Source: Candidatus Methylomirabilota bacterium
GTDB taxonomy: Bacteria; Methylomirabilota; Methylomirabilia; Methylomirabilales; Methylomirabilaceae
Direction of reading: 5' to 3'
NCBI GenBank assembly: GCA_023249055.1
Contig: JAHFDH010000004.1
Span: 1 to 34,407 of the forward strand
Length of the DNA: 34,407 nucleotides
Shown: positions 18,088-26,829 of the stretch, in pieces
How positions within the stretch are numbered: the first letter of the stretch is position 1
How the letters are laid out: each line of letters begins with the position of its first letter
Notes under the pieces: model-generated
The model's database searches: none
The model's input: the letters and a program-made list of their open reading frames with translations, nothing else
Told to the model about the DNA's origin: nothing
Made by a program: the position numbers and the translations under genes

Positions 18088-18456
18088 TCAATCAGCGAGA
18101 TCGGTCTTCCCGGCTTCGAACGGATACTGGGGCTTATAAATCGGACGATATTCGTTCGGGATCGGGAACGGGAACGTGACTACCTCATAGACGCCGGTGA
18201 GCGTTCGAGCAATCCCCCAACTCAATCCCTCCAGGAGCCCGACCGTCAGGCCGTACACCGGCCCGTCCTCAACGGTGTCGTAGTAGACTGTTTTCGGTGT
18301 TTCGACTACGACGCCAAGTCCGGCATTCGCCATCCCACGGACCGCCTTCTGAGCTGCCAGCGACGCCACTGACTCCTCAGCAAAGGCAGTCGTGAATGGT
18401 CCGCTGACCAGCACCATTGATACCAAGACCACCATTCCCAACAGTTTGATTTTCAT
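18088..18456 (-). CDS. Exosortase system-associated TIGR04073-like secreted protein
   Basis: Signal peptide MKIKLLGMVVLVSMVLVSGPFTTAFA; VRGMANAGLGVVVETPKTVYYDTVEDGPVYGLTVGLLEGLSWGIARTLTGVYEVVTFPFP resembles TIGR04073 from memory. Start trimmed to the ATG with an upstream purine-rich site. Confidence 0.65.
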   Translation of the reverse strand: MKIKLLGMVVLVSMVLVSGPFTTAFAEESVASLAAQKAVRGMANAGLGVVVETPKTVYYDTVEDGPVYGLTVGLLEGLSWGIARTLTGVYEVVTFPFPIPNEYRPIYKPQYPFEAGKTDLAD

Positions 18457-18549
18457 CAACCCCCCCTTGGAAAATACACCCTTGTTTCGACACGCTATCT
18501 TAGCTCGGAACTGCGCCACCGGGCAAGCGTCATGAAGTCCCGCCCAAGA

Positions 18550-18585
18550 GTAGATCCCCACGGGCGTACGCCAGTGGGGATCTAC
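18550..18585. repeat. 36-nt near-perfect palindrome
   Basis: GTAGATCCCCAC-G-GGCGTACGCC-A-GTGGGGATCTAC: 12-bp perfect outer arms, one G/A mismatch, and a fully palindromic 10-nt core. Confidence 0.95.
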
Positions 18586-18608
18586 GAGCATGAACGTCCT
18601 CCAGACCC

Positions 18609-18710
18609 CGTCGTTGCGGGCGGCTATCGGGAGCGTGGCAATCCCATCGTCCTTGAGGGCGCAAAGAATGGTGAGATGGCTTCGGTCGCTACACTCCCTC
18701 GCGCAATGAG
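18609..18710. repeat. MITE/REP-like imperfect inverted repeat (GTCATTGCGAG...GAAGCAATCTC family look)
   Basis: Left arm CGTCGTTGCGGGCGGCTATCGGGAGCGTGGCAATCCCATC; right arm GAGATGGCTTCGGTCGCTACACTCCCTCGCGCAATGAG, approximately its reverse complement. Confidence 0.7.
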
Positions 18711-18732
18711 GCGGGCGGGACCTTCAGACTCA

Positions 18733-18762
18733 TTGACGCGCGCTCGGCGCGAATGCTAGGAT
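18733..18762 (+). promoter_or_regulatory. Candidate sigma70-like promoter for the glycine-zipper gene
   Basis: TTGACG (18733-18738), N18, TAGGAT (18757-18762), upstream of the CDS at 18808. Confidence 0.4.
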
Positions 18763-18807
18763 GACGTCGAAAAGTGACATTCATATCCACACTGAAAGGA
18801 GGAGACG

Positions 18808-19443
18808 ATGCAGATGACCCTTTCTCTCAGACAAGGGGTGGCTCTACTGTTGTGTCTATTCTTGGTCGCCGGCGGTACGCTTGGCTGCGCCGCTATCGAA
18901 GAGCAGGTCAAGGCGCATCCCGAGACGGCTCTTGGCGCCGGCATCGGGACCGCCGCAGGCCTGTTGACCGGAGGGCTGATTTTCGGCAACGCCGCCGGGA
19001 CGCTGGTGGGTGGACTTCTGGGGGGTCTTACGGGCGGCGTCATTGGCAATGTCATAGAGGCTCGATCCTATGATCGAGCCGCAACATCCCAACGCTACAA
19101 CTATAGCCAGGCGCAGGGGACCATACTCCGAATCGAGGCCGTCGAGGCTCATCCGGCCCAGATCCGCCCAGGCGACACAATTAACCTCAACGTGAGGTTC
19201 GCCGTGCTCGCTCCGAACGTCCAGCAAGCCGTTCAAGTTTCGGAACGCCGACAGATCTTCTTCAATGGTTCCGCAGTTGGCGATTCAACGTTGCAAGTCC
19301 AGCGCATGGGTGGGACCTGGACCAGCAGTCAGCCGCTCACCCTCCCTTCGAACGCAGCGAATGGAAGCTATCGGGTAATCATGACCGTGAAGGCAGATGG
19401 TGTGGAAGCCACTCAACAAACCGCATTCACTGTGACCCGGTAA
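18808..19443 (+). CDS. Glycine-zipper lipoprotein-like outer membrane/periplasmic protein
   Basis: Signal/lipobox LFLVAGGTLGCAAI; glycine zipper GAGIGTAAGLLTGGLIFGNAAGTLVGGLLGGLTGGVIGNVI; AAAGGAGG ribosome-binding site. Confidence 0.75.
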   Translation: MQMTLSLRQGVALLLCLFLVAGGTLGCAAIEEQVKAHPETALGAGIGTAAGLLTGGLIFGNAAGTLVGGLLGGLTGGVIGNVIEARSYDRAATSQRYNYSQAQGTILRIEAVEAHPAQIRPGDTINLNVRFAVLAPNVQQAVQVSERRQIFFNGSAVGDSTLQVQRMGGTWTSSQPLTLPSNAANGSYRVIMTVKADGVEATQQTAFTVTR

Positions 19444-19511
19444 ACGGCCACGCGCGTCTGATACATGGAGTTGCTCACATCACATCACCTCATCCATGAG
19501 ATGCATTCCAG

Positions 19512-20717
19512 ATGAACAGGGTCGCCCCAGGAATGCCATTCAAAGACGAGATTGTTGCGGCCGTCGATCGACTGTCGAACACACTGAGCGCCACCAGCCG
19601 CTTCCTGCATCTGCATCCGGAGTTGGCCTATGAGGAGCGGGAGTCGGCACGACATCTGACCTCACTCCTCAAGGCGCATGACTTTCAGGTGATCGAGGGA
19701 GTTGGAGGGTTGCCGACCGCCTTTGTCGCCAGGGCGGGCGTCGAACACCCATCAGCCACCGTCGCCTTTCTTGCCGAATACGATGCGCTGCCTTCCCTTG
19801 GCCATGCCTGCGGCCATAATCTGATCGCTACCAGTTCCATTGGCGCCGCCCTCGCCTTACAGCCGTTTCTGCAGGCACTCGGTGGACGGGTACTGGTGGT
19901 CGGCTGCCCCGCCGAGGAGAGGGGCGGGGGTAAGATTGCTCTGGTAAAGGCGGGTCTGTTCGCCAACGTCGACGCCGCGCTTCTGGTCCACCCCAGCAAC
20001 CGAACTGAGGTATTCAAGAGCGCGTTAGCGATGCGGGCGCTTCGGGTCGAGTTCTTCGGAAAGGCGAGCCACGCCGCGGCGGCCCCACATCTCGGTATCA
20101 ATGCCCTCGATGCGATGGTGCTTGCCTTTACGAATCTCAATGCGCTCCGCCAGCAGCTCCGGGACGACGCCAGGATCCACGGGATCATCACCGACGGCGG
20201 TCGCGCGCCTAACATCATTCCGGACTATGCGGCCGCGCGGTTCTGTATTCGGTCGCTCGATCTCGACTACCTGCGCCATCTGTACGGTCGCGTGGTTGCC
20301 TGCTTCAAGGCTGCGGCCACGGCCGCAGGCGCCGCCGTAACAATCCACGACGAAGGCGAAGAGTACCACCCCATGAGGTGTAATCGAGCCCTGGGTACCA
20401 TTTTTCGCACGAACCTGGAGGCGTTGGGCGAGCGGGTAGAGCAGACGTCAGAGGATCAGGATCTGGGCTCTACTGATGTAGGCAACGTCAGTCAGGTGGT
20501 TCCCACGATTCATCCCACCATCGCGTTGACCGACCAACCCGACGTCGTCTGCCACTCCGACGCCTTTGCGGAGGCCGCCGGCGGGCTGTCTGGGGACCGA
20601 GCCATGCTGCTCGCAGCCAAAGCGTTAGCCATGACCGCCGTGGACCTGTTCACCGATCCCACCGCTCGACGGCACATTCAGGAAGAGTTTGGACATCAGT
20701 GCCAACCCTCCGCGTAA
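19512..20717 (+). CDS. M20 family metallopeptidase / amidohydrolase
   Basis: LHLHPELAYEERESARHLTSLL, AFLAEYDALPSLGHACGHNLIATSSIGAALAL, CPAEERGGGKIALVKAG, GKASHAAAAPHLGINALDAM. Confidence 0.92.
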   Translation: MNRVAPGMPFKDEIVAAVDRLSNTLSATSRFLHLHPELAYEERESARHLTSLLKAHDFQVIEGVGGLPTAFVARAGVEHPSATVAFLAEYDALPSLGHACGHNLIATSSIGAALALQPFLQALGGRVLVVGCPAEERGGGKIALVKAGLFANVDAALLVHPSNRTEVFKSALAMRALRVEFFGKASHAAAAPHLGINALDAMVLAFTNLNALRQQLRDDARIHGIITDGGRAPNIIPDYAAARFCIRSLDLDYLRHLYGRVVACFKAAATAAGAAVTIHDEGEEYHPMRCNRALGTIFRTNLEALGERVEQTSEDQDLGSTDVGNVSQVVPTIHPTIALTDQPDVVCHSDAFAEAAGGLSGDRAMLLAAKALAMTAVDLFTDPTARRHIQEEFGHQCQPSA

Positions 20718-20724
20718 TGGAGCC

Positions 20725-21903
20725 ATGAACGTTATCGGCCTTATGTCGGGGACGTCGGCCGACGGAATCGACGCCGCACTTCTGGAGATCACCCCGAAAA
20801 AAGCGTTACCTGAGATTCGGCTTATCCAGTTTCTCGTGCGCCCGTTCTCTGCGCAACTCAGAGAGCGCATTCTGCGAGCGGCAGACGCCGCATCGGGTGC
20901 CACCTCCGAGATCTGTCGTTTGAACGCGCTGCTTGGGGAACTGTTCGCAAAGACCGCGGCGCTGGTAACCCGGCGCGCCGGTATCTCCTTGCGTGATGTC
21001 GCCCTGATCGGTTCGCACGGGCAGACCATCGCCCATTTCCCAGACGCCCCAGTTGAGCACGGAGTGTCGGTTCGCTCCACGTTGCAGATCGGTGAGCCGT
21101 CGGTGATCGCTGAGCGAACGGGGGTGACGACTGTCGCCGATTTCCGCCCTCGAGACATGGCGGCCGGCGGCGAGGGCGCGCCGCTTACTCCTTACCTGCA
21201 TGCGCTTCTCTTTCGACATGCCAGACGAGACCGGATTGTGCTGAACCTCGGCGGAATCGCGAACCTCACCTTTCTTCCAGGAGGGCGTGGGCTGCGCGGT
21301 CTGCTGGCATTTGATACGGGGCCAGGCAACGTCTTGATTGATGGCCTCGTGGCACGGTTGAGCAGCGGGCAAATGTACGCTGACCTGGATGGCCGGATAG
21401 CAAGAGCTGGACAGGTCAACCGGCAACTGCTGCGGTTCCTCATGGCTCACCCATACCTGAAGCGCCGACCGCCGAAAAGCACCGGCAGAGAGGCCTTCGG
21501 TCCGCTCGTGATCGACGCCCTGCTCCACCGCGCCGCGACTCGAGGTATCACTAAGGAGGACTTGGTCGCGACTGTCACCGCCTTTACGGCGGAGTCGGTG
21601 GCCCTTCATGTAACACGCGACCTGCCGGCCGCCGCCGTATCAGCTGAGCTGATCACCTGTGGCGGCGGCGCCAACAATCCGATGCTGATCACACAGCTCC
21701 AGGAGGCACTGCCTGAGTGTCGTCTCCTCACCGCCTCCGAAGCGGGGTTTCCCGGCCGCGCTATCGAGGCTTCGGCGTTCGCTCTATTGGCCTACCTGAC
21801 CGCATACGGCCTGCCAGGGAATCTGCCCGCCATCACCGGGGCGAGCCATCCTGCAATACTTGGCAAGATTGTGCCGGGACGGGCTTTTCGGGGACTACAA
21901 TAG
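20725..21903 (+). CDS. anmK: Anhydro-N-acetylmuramic acid kinase
   Basis: MNVIGLMSGTSADGIDAALLEI, GSHGQTIAH, RDMAAGGEGAPLTPYLH, LNLGGIANLTFLPGG, FDTGPGNVLIDGLV. Confidence 0.95.
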   Translation: MNVIGLMSGTSADGIDAALLEITPKKALPEIRLIQFLVRPFSAQLRERILRAADAASGATSEICRLNALLGELFAKTAALVTRRAGISLRDVALIGSHGQTIAHFPDAPVEHGVSVRSTLQIGEPSVIAERTGVTTVADFRPRDMAAGGEGAPLTPYLHALLFRHARRDRIVLNLGGIANLTFLPGGRGLRGLLAFDTGPGNVLIDGLVARLSSGQMYADLDGRIARAGQVNRQLLRFLMAHPYLKRRPPKSTGREAFGPLVIDALLHRAATRGITKEDLVATVTAFTAESVALHVTRDLPAAAVSAELITCGGGANNPMLITQLQEALPECRLLTASEAGFPGRAIEASAFALLAYLTAYGLPGNLPAITGASHPAILGKIVPGRAFRGLQ

Positions 21904-21973
21904 CGGTGAGACGGCAAACACGGTAGATTGATTGCAGCGAATGGGACACGCAGTATACAGTACGGAGGATACG

Positions 21974-22711
21974 GTGCCCAATTCAGATTATTACGAAGCC
22001 ATAGGACGAGTGCTCGGCGAGATTCAACGAACCCAGGCGGAGACGATCGACCGGGCCGTCGATCTGATCTTCTCATCTCTTGCAGGTGACGGCGTTCTCC
22101 ACGTCTTCGGCAGCGGCCATTCCCAACTCGTTGCCGAAGAGACATTCCATCGCGCCGGTGGACTGGTCCCCGTCAATCCGATGACCGAGCCGTTTCTGAG
22201 CCCGCTTACGTCTCCGAAAAAGAGCGGACAGTTCGAGCGGCTCAACGGTATCGCCGCAATTCTCCTCGACTACCACGCGCCGCGTTCCGGCGAGGTCCTC
22301 ATCATCATTTCCAACTCCGGGATCAATGCCGTTCCGGTCGAGCTGGCGCTGGAGGCAAAGAGGCGGGCGCTCACCGTGATCGCCATCACGTCGCTCCACC
22401 ATGCCCGGGCCGTGGCGTCACGCCATGCGAGCGGCAAACGCCTCTTCGAGGTTGCGGATCTCGCCATCGATAACGGCGGTGAGGCCGGCGACGGCGCGCT
22501 CGCGTTTCCCGGCCTTGCGGCGAAGGTGGGACCGACCTCACTGATCGCAGGGGCTTTCATCATCAACTCGATCGTGTGCAGCGTAGTGGAGCAGTTCGTG
22601 CTCAAGGGGCTTGTGCCGCCGGTCTATCTCAGCGCCAATCTGCCCGGTGGCGATGAACACAATCGCCAACTCGAGACGAAGTATACAGGACGGATCAAAT
22701 TATTGGCTTGA
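21974..22711 (+). CDS. SIS domain protein, UPF0309-like
   Basis: VLHVFGSGHSQLVAEETFHRAGGLVPVNPM, LIIISNSGINAVPVELALEAK, VYLSANLPGGDEHN. GTG start at 21974 with GGAGG upstream; the ORF could start earlier, at 21932. Confidence 0.85.
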   Translation: MPNSDYYEAIGRVLGEIQRTQAETIDRAVDLIFSSLAGDGVLHVFGSGHSQLVAEETFHRAGGLVPVNPMTEPFLSPLTSPKKSGQFERLNGIAAILLDYHAPRSGEVLIIISNSGINAVPVELALEAKRRALTVIAITSLHHARAVASRHASGKRLFEVADLAIDNGGEAGDGALAFPGLAAKVGPTSLIAGAFIINSIVCSVVEQFVLKGLVPPVYLSANLPGGDEHNRQLETKYTGRIKLLA

Positions 22712-22756
22712 GAAGGCGCCGCTGCGTCGGCAAGGGTGAGAGGTTGAGCGCACGTC

Positions 22757-24340
22757 ATGTATGATCTGGTGATACAGGGGGCTGACCTGATTGACGGGAC
22801 TGGCACGCCCGCGCGGCGTGCTGATCTCGCCGTGACAGGGGATCGAATCGCTGAGATCGGGCGGGTCGCTCCATCCATGGGACATCGGGTCATCAAGGTA
22901 ACCGGCCTCACGCTCACCCCCGGCTTCGTAGATATCCATTCCCACTCCGACTATCATCTTCTGCTTCAGCCGACGGCCGACAGCGCCGTTCGACAGGGGG
23001 TGACTCTCGAGATCGGGGGCAATTGCGGCTATGCAGCCGCCCCGATCTGGGGACCATGGCTCGAGGAACGGACGGCCCTCTACCGTAACCTGTATGGTCT
23101 CGACCACGATTGGAGCAGCGTGGCCGAGTACTTCACACGCCTCGAGACGGCTGGAATATCCGAGAACTTCGGCCTTCTGATGGGCCATAACACGCTACGG
23201 GGCTCAGCCATGGGAGGCGCCAATCGCGCGCCTTCAGCAGAAGAGTTGGAGACGATGATCAACGGGGCGCGACAAGGGATGGCCGAGGGCGCGCTTGGTG
23301 TATCCACAGGCCTGGTGTATGCCCCGGCCTGCTTCTCAATGCCGGACGAGCTTGTCGCAATCGTCGCTGCGGTGAGGAATGCCGGCGGCATCCTGACCTG
23401 CCACATGCGAAGCGAGGGCGACGGATTGCTTGAGGCGATCGACGAGATTATCGGGGTGGCGGAGCAGGCCAAGATTCCACTTCAGATTTCTCACCTCAAG
23501 ACTTCCGGCGAGCGCAACTGGACGAAGCTTTATGACGCATTCCGCCGTATTGAAGATGCGCAGGCACGAGGCCTTGATGTCTCCTGCGACCGTTACCCGT
23601 ATACGGCCTCCAACACGGGGCTTCAGGCGGTCCTGCCGGATTGGGCCTTGGAAGGCGGACAACGGGAGCGAGTGGAGCGGCTGCGCCATCCGGCCGCGCG
23701 CGCTCGAATGGCACAGGACCTCACGTCTCGCTATCCCTCTGAGTACTGGTCCCGACTGATGATCTCTGAGGTGACTCGGGACGAGCACCGCCGGTACGAA
23801 GGATTGCGCGTCAGCGAGGCGGCGAAGCTGGCAAAAACGGGACCGGTCGACTTTATTCTCGAGTTGCTTCTGGCAGAGCAGATGCAGGTCGATGCTATCT
23901 TCTTCACCATGTGTGAAGACAACCTGCAAGCGATCCTCCAAAAGCCGTATGCGATGATCGGATCGGACTCAGGCTGTCGCAGCCATGAGGGACCGCTCAG
24001 CCACGGGCGGCCTCATCCGAGAACCTTCGGAACCTTCCCGCGAGTGCTGGGCCATTTTGTGCGCGAGAGGCGTCTCCTCGATCTGCCGACCGCCGTCAGG
24101 AAGATGACCTGGGATCCGTGCTGCAAGCTTGGCCTGCCGGACCGAGGGCGTCTGCAACCGGGCTGCGCAGCGGACCTGGTCCTCTTTGACTCCGCAACCG
24201 TCACCGACCGGGCCACCTACAAGGTACCGATCCAGTATCCCATCGGTATCCATCATGTCGTCGTGAACGGAATTGTGGTGATAGAGGACGGCGAGCACAC
24301 CGGCGCCAGACCGGGCCGCGTCGTACGCAGGACATCATAG
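22757..24340 (+). CDS. N-acyl-D-amino-acid deacylase (D-aminoacylase) family amidohydrolase
   Basis: VIQGADLIDGTGTPARRADLAVTGDRIAEIG, TPGFVDIHSHSDYHLL, SCDRYPYTAS, IGSDSGC, HPRTFGTFPRVLGHFVRE. Confidence 0.92.
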   Translation: MYDLVIQGADLIDGTGTPARRADLAVTGDRIAEIGRVAPSMGHRVIKVTGLTLTPGFVDIHSHSDYHLLLQPTADSAVRQGVTLEIGGNCGYAAAPIWGPWLEERTALYRNLYGLDHDWSSVAEYFTRLETAGISENFGLLMGHNTLRGSAMGGANRAPSAEELETMINGARQGMAEGALGVSTGLVYAPACFSMPDELVAIVAAVRNAGGILTCHMRSEGDGLLEAIDEIIGVAEQAKIPLQISHLKTSGERNWTKLYDAFRRIEDAQARGLDVSCDRYPYTASNTGLQAVLPDWALEGGQRERVERLRHPAARARMAQDLTSRYPSEYWSRLMISEVTRDEHRRYEGLRVSEAAKLAKTGPVDFILELLLAEQMQVDAIFFTMCEDNLQAILQKPYAMIGSDSGCRSHEGPLSHGRPHPRTFGTFPRVLGHFVRERRLLDLPTAVRKMTWDPCCKLGLPDRGRLQPGCAADLVLFDSATVTDRATYKVPIQYPIGIHHVVVNGIVVIEDGEHTGARPGRVVRRTS

Positions 24341-25087
24341 ATGCGACCGACAATCGGGATGACGAGCTGGCGTTATCAGGATGACGACGAGCGCTGGGAG
24401 GCGATCCTGGACGGCTACCCCCGCGCTGTCCTGGAGGCCGGCGGCTTGCCGCTGATCCTTCCAGCCATCTCTCCAGCGCCCGCCGTGGCCGAGGCATACC
24501 TGGGCATCGTCGATGGGCTCATCCTGACCGGAGGGGCCGACATCCACCCCTCCTTCTATGGCCAGACCGTTCTCGATCGATGCGGTGAGATCGACGAAGA
24601 GCGGGATCGCTTCGAAGTAGAACTGGTTCACGCTGCCCGCAGCCGCGACCTGCCGCTCCTGGGGATCTGCCGCGGGCTTCAGGTCCTGAATGTGGCGTTG
24701 GGCGGCAGCCTGTATCAGGACCTCTCCTACAGGCAGCAGACCGACTCGGCCCATCAGAGCCCGCGGGAGCGTCGCAGGGAGCCGGTCCATCAGGTCGCCA
24801 TTACGGGAGGCTCGCGCCTCGCCGAGATTCTTGGCGTGCGGGAGTTGCGCGTGACCAGCACCCATCACCAGATCATCCGCGACCTGGCCCCCGGCCTGAC
24901 GGTCAATGCGGTGGCCCCTGACGGAGTCGTGGAGGGGGTTGAGGGCGCCGGCCGTTTTCTCCTCGCCGTCCACTGGCACCCTGAACGGATGTTTACCGGC
25001 CACGGCGAACAGCTCGCGCTCTTTCGCGCGCTGGTTGAGGCAGCCGGCACATTCCGCGCCACTGACTATCATGCATCTCGCACGTAG
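24341..25087 (+). CDS. Gamma-glutamyl-gamma-aminobutyrate hydrolase family (peptidase C26) protein
   Basis: GLILTGGADIHPSFYG, LLGICRGLQVLNVALGGSLYQDL, VTSTHHQIIRDLAPG, AVHWHPERM. ATG directly abuts the upstream stop codon. Confidence 0.92.
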   Translation: MRPTIGMTSWRYQDDDERWEAILDGYPRAVLEAGGLPLILPAISPAPAVAEAYLGIVDGLILTGGADIHPSFYGQTVLDRCGEIDEERDRFEVELVHAARSRDLPLLGICRGLQVLNVALGGSLYQDLSYRQQTDSAHQSPRERRREPVHQVAITGGSRLAEILGVRELRVTSTHHQIIRDLAPGLTVNAVAPDGVVEGVEGAGRFLLAVHWHPERMFTGHGEQLALFRALVEAAGTFRATDYHASRT

Positions 25088-25111
25088 CACCGGGCGCGGC
25101 GAGCGGCGGCC

Positions 25112-25756
25112 CTACCGGTGTCCCACGCATTCCTCCGCGGCAGTCGCCATAAGATCGTCGAAGGGCGGGGTCACGTCTTTGATCGGTTCGTGCCAACTGC
25201 GGCCGTGAATCTTCTGAGCCTGGCGTAGCGACATCCACGCGGCACATGTCCGACCACTGTGAAGCCAGAGCCGCAGCCCAATACGCTCTGCATTGATCTC
25301 CTGGGCGAGGGTGTAGTCGCCGCTCCCCATCATGCCCTCCATGACCCCAGCCAGCAGGATCCCTCCCGGCACCACCGCAATGACGACACCTTCCGCTGCC
25401 TGAAGGGCGCCTGAACTATCCGGATCGGCCATCGGATGGGCCAACAGGTCGTGCCCGATACTATGGGCGATGAGTTGGGCCAACTCGTCGTCGGAGGTAT
25501 CGCGGGCCGCCGTCCGACTGATATACATGAGGCCCGGCGCAATATTCCATCCGGAGGCTCGATCGTCGGCTATGATGCGGAAGGTAAACGTACGTCGGGT
25601 GACATTGGATGGGAGAGCCCGAAGAAGCGTCTGCGCGCTTCGCTCTACGCGAAGTTTCTCTTCTGGAGCCGACAGGACTTGCAGGCCCGCGCCTACCGTA
25701 CATGCGGTAAGCCCCAGTACGCTGAGCGGAACCACTATCCGGCGCAGGCGCTTCAT
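25112..25756 (-). CDS. M48-like lipoprotein with altered HExxH motif (HSIGH)
   Basis: Lipobox LGLTACTVG; SDDELAQLIAHSIGHDLLAH and AQEINAERIGLRLWLHSGR resemble the M48 zinc-binding segments. Confidence 0.7.
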   Translation of the reverse strand: MKRLRRIVVPLSVLGLTACTVGAGLQVLSAPEEKLRVERSAQTLLRALPSNVTRRTFTFRIIADDRASGWNIAPGLMYISRTAARDTSDDELAQLIAHSIGHDLLAHPMADPDSSGALQAAEGVVIAVVPGGILLAGVMEGMMGSGDYTLAQEINAERIGLRLWLHSGRTCAAWMSLRQAQKIHGRSWHEPIKDVTPPFDDLMATAAEECVGHR

Positions 25757-25764
25757 GACCGACG

Positions 25765-26829
25765 CTACATCAGACGCTCAGCCAGCCGCCGATGAGCATC
25801 ACAGCCCACAACAGCGCGGATCGTCCCGGCGGAAGCCGCCGCTGTGCGGCCCAGGTACTGCGCCTTCGCCTTGACGATTCGATCGCACGACGCCCATATC
25901 CTCGCCTCCGTGAGTCGTCCAATCTCCACAGCCTCCGCGACGGCCTGGAGCGCCTGCTGCTGCGCCGCCTCGTCTTGGCAAATCAGCATGAGATCGCCTC
26001 CGGCCTCCAGGAAGCGAACGGCCGCTTCACCGGGTGTCGTGCTGTCGGCAATCCCCTGCATCAAGAGGTCGTCGCTGATGACCAGGCCGCTGAAATTCAT
26101 TTGCGCCCGCAACAGATCGGTCAGAATCCGTCGAGACAGGGTGGCTGGCCGGTCCTGGTCCAGAGCGGGGATCAAGAGGTGCGCCGTCATGAGCGCCGGA
26201 ATGCCCGCGCTGATCGCGGCGGCAAATGGAGCAAGCTCGACCGCCGAGAGCCGGTCGAGGTCATGCGGGACAAGCGGGAGCGCCAGATGCGAATCAACCG
26301 TCGTATCGCCATGGCCCGGGAAGTGCTTCCCGACCGCTATTACTCCCTGCTCAGCAAGCCCTCTGAAAAAGGCGATGCCATGCCGGGCCACCATGAGCGG
26401 GTCTGAACCATAGGTTCGGCCAGCCATAACCGGGTTAGCGGGATTGGTCAAGACATCGAGTACCGGCGCCATATTCATATTGATCCCGACCGTCACCAGT
26501 TCCCTGGCGATCGATGCGGCAATCGCACTAGTCAGTTCTGTGGAACCTGTCGCCCCAACGGCTTCGGCAGATGGCCACCGCGTGAAGGGGGCTTGCAGTC
26601 GAGCCACCTTCCCTCCCTCCTGGTCAATCGCGATAAAGAGCGGCGTTGCCGATGACGCCTGGAGTGCGTGTGTCAGCACCGCAATCTCTTCCGGACTGCC
26701 AAGATTGCGCCCGAACAGAATCACGCCGCCAGGGGCAAGATCTCGCACGAAGCCCTCAAGCGCCTCGGATAGCGCACTTCCCTCAAAGCCAAGAATGAAG
26801 AGCTGACCGATCGCCTCCCGCAGGATCAT
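25765..26829 (-). CDS. nagZ: Beta-N-acetylhexosaminidase (GH3, NagZ-like)
   Basis: GVILFGRNLGSPEEI, FIAIDQEGGKVARLQAPFTRWPSA, VGKHFPGHGDTTVDSHLALP, LVISDDLLMQGI. Start trimmed to MILREAIGQLF. Confidence 0.92.
   Translation of the reverse strand: MILREAIGQLFILGFEGSALSEALEGFVRDLAPGGVILFGRNLGSPEEIAVLTHALQASSATPLFIAIDQEGGKVARLQAPFTRWPSAEAVGATGSTELTSAIAASIARELVTVGINMNMAPVLDVLTNPANPVMAGRTYGSDPLMVARHGIAFFRGLAEQGVIAVGKHFPGHGDTTVDSHLALPLVPHDLDRLSAVELAPFAAAISAGIPALMTAHLLIPALDQDRPATLSRRILTDLLRAQMNFSGLVISDDLLMQGIADSTTPGEAAVRFLEAGGDLMLICQDEAAQQQALQAVAEAVEIGRLTEARIWASCDRIVKAKAQYLGRTAAASAGTIRAVVGCDAHRRLAERLM

Noticed and set aside
18532-18759. 75-aa plus-strand ORF across the palindrome and MITE-like repeat
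   Set aside because: Sequence is explained by the repeats; typical chance ORF within a palindromic element.
19059-19080. GGCTCGATC-CTAT-GATCGAGCC hairpin inside the glycine-zipper gene
   Set aside because: Perfect 9-bp stem, but fully coding (EARSYDRAA) and plausible by chance; no T-tract.
20806-21609. 267-aa minus-strand ORF over anmK
   Set aside because: Shadow ORF antisense to anmK without recognised motifs.
25089-25120. CACCGG…CCGGTG inverted repeat in the convergent C26/M48-like gap as a terminator
   Set aside because: Only 6-bp arms with a long spacer and no T-run; insufficient support.
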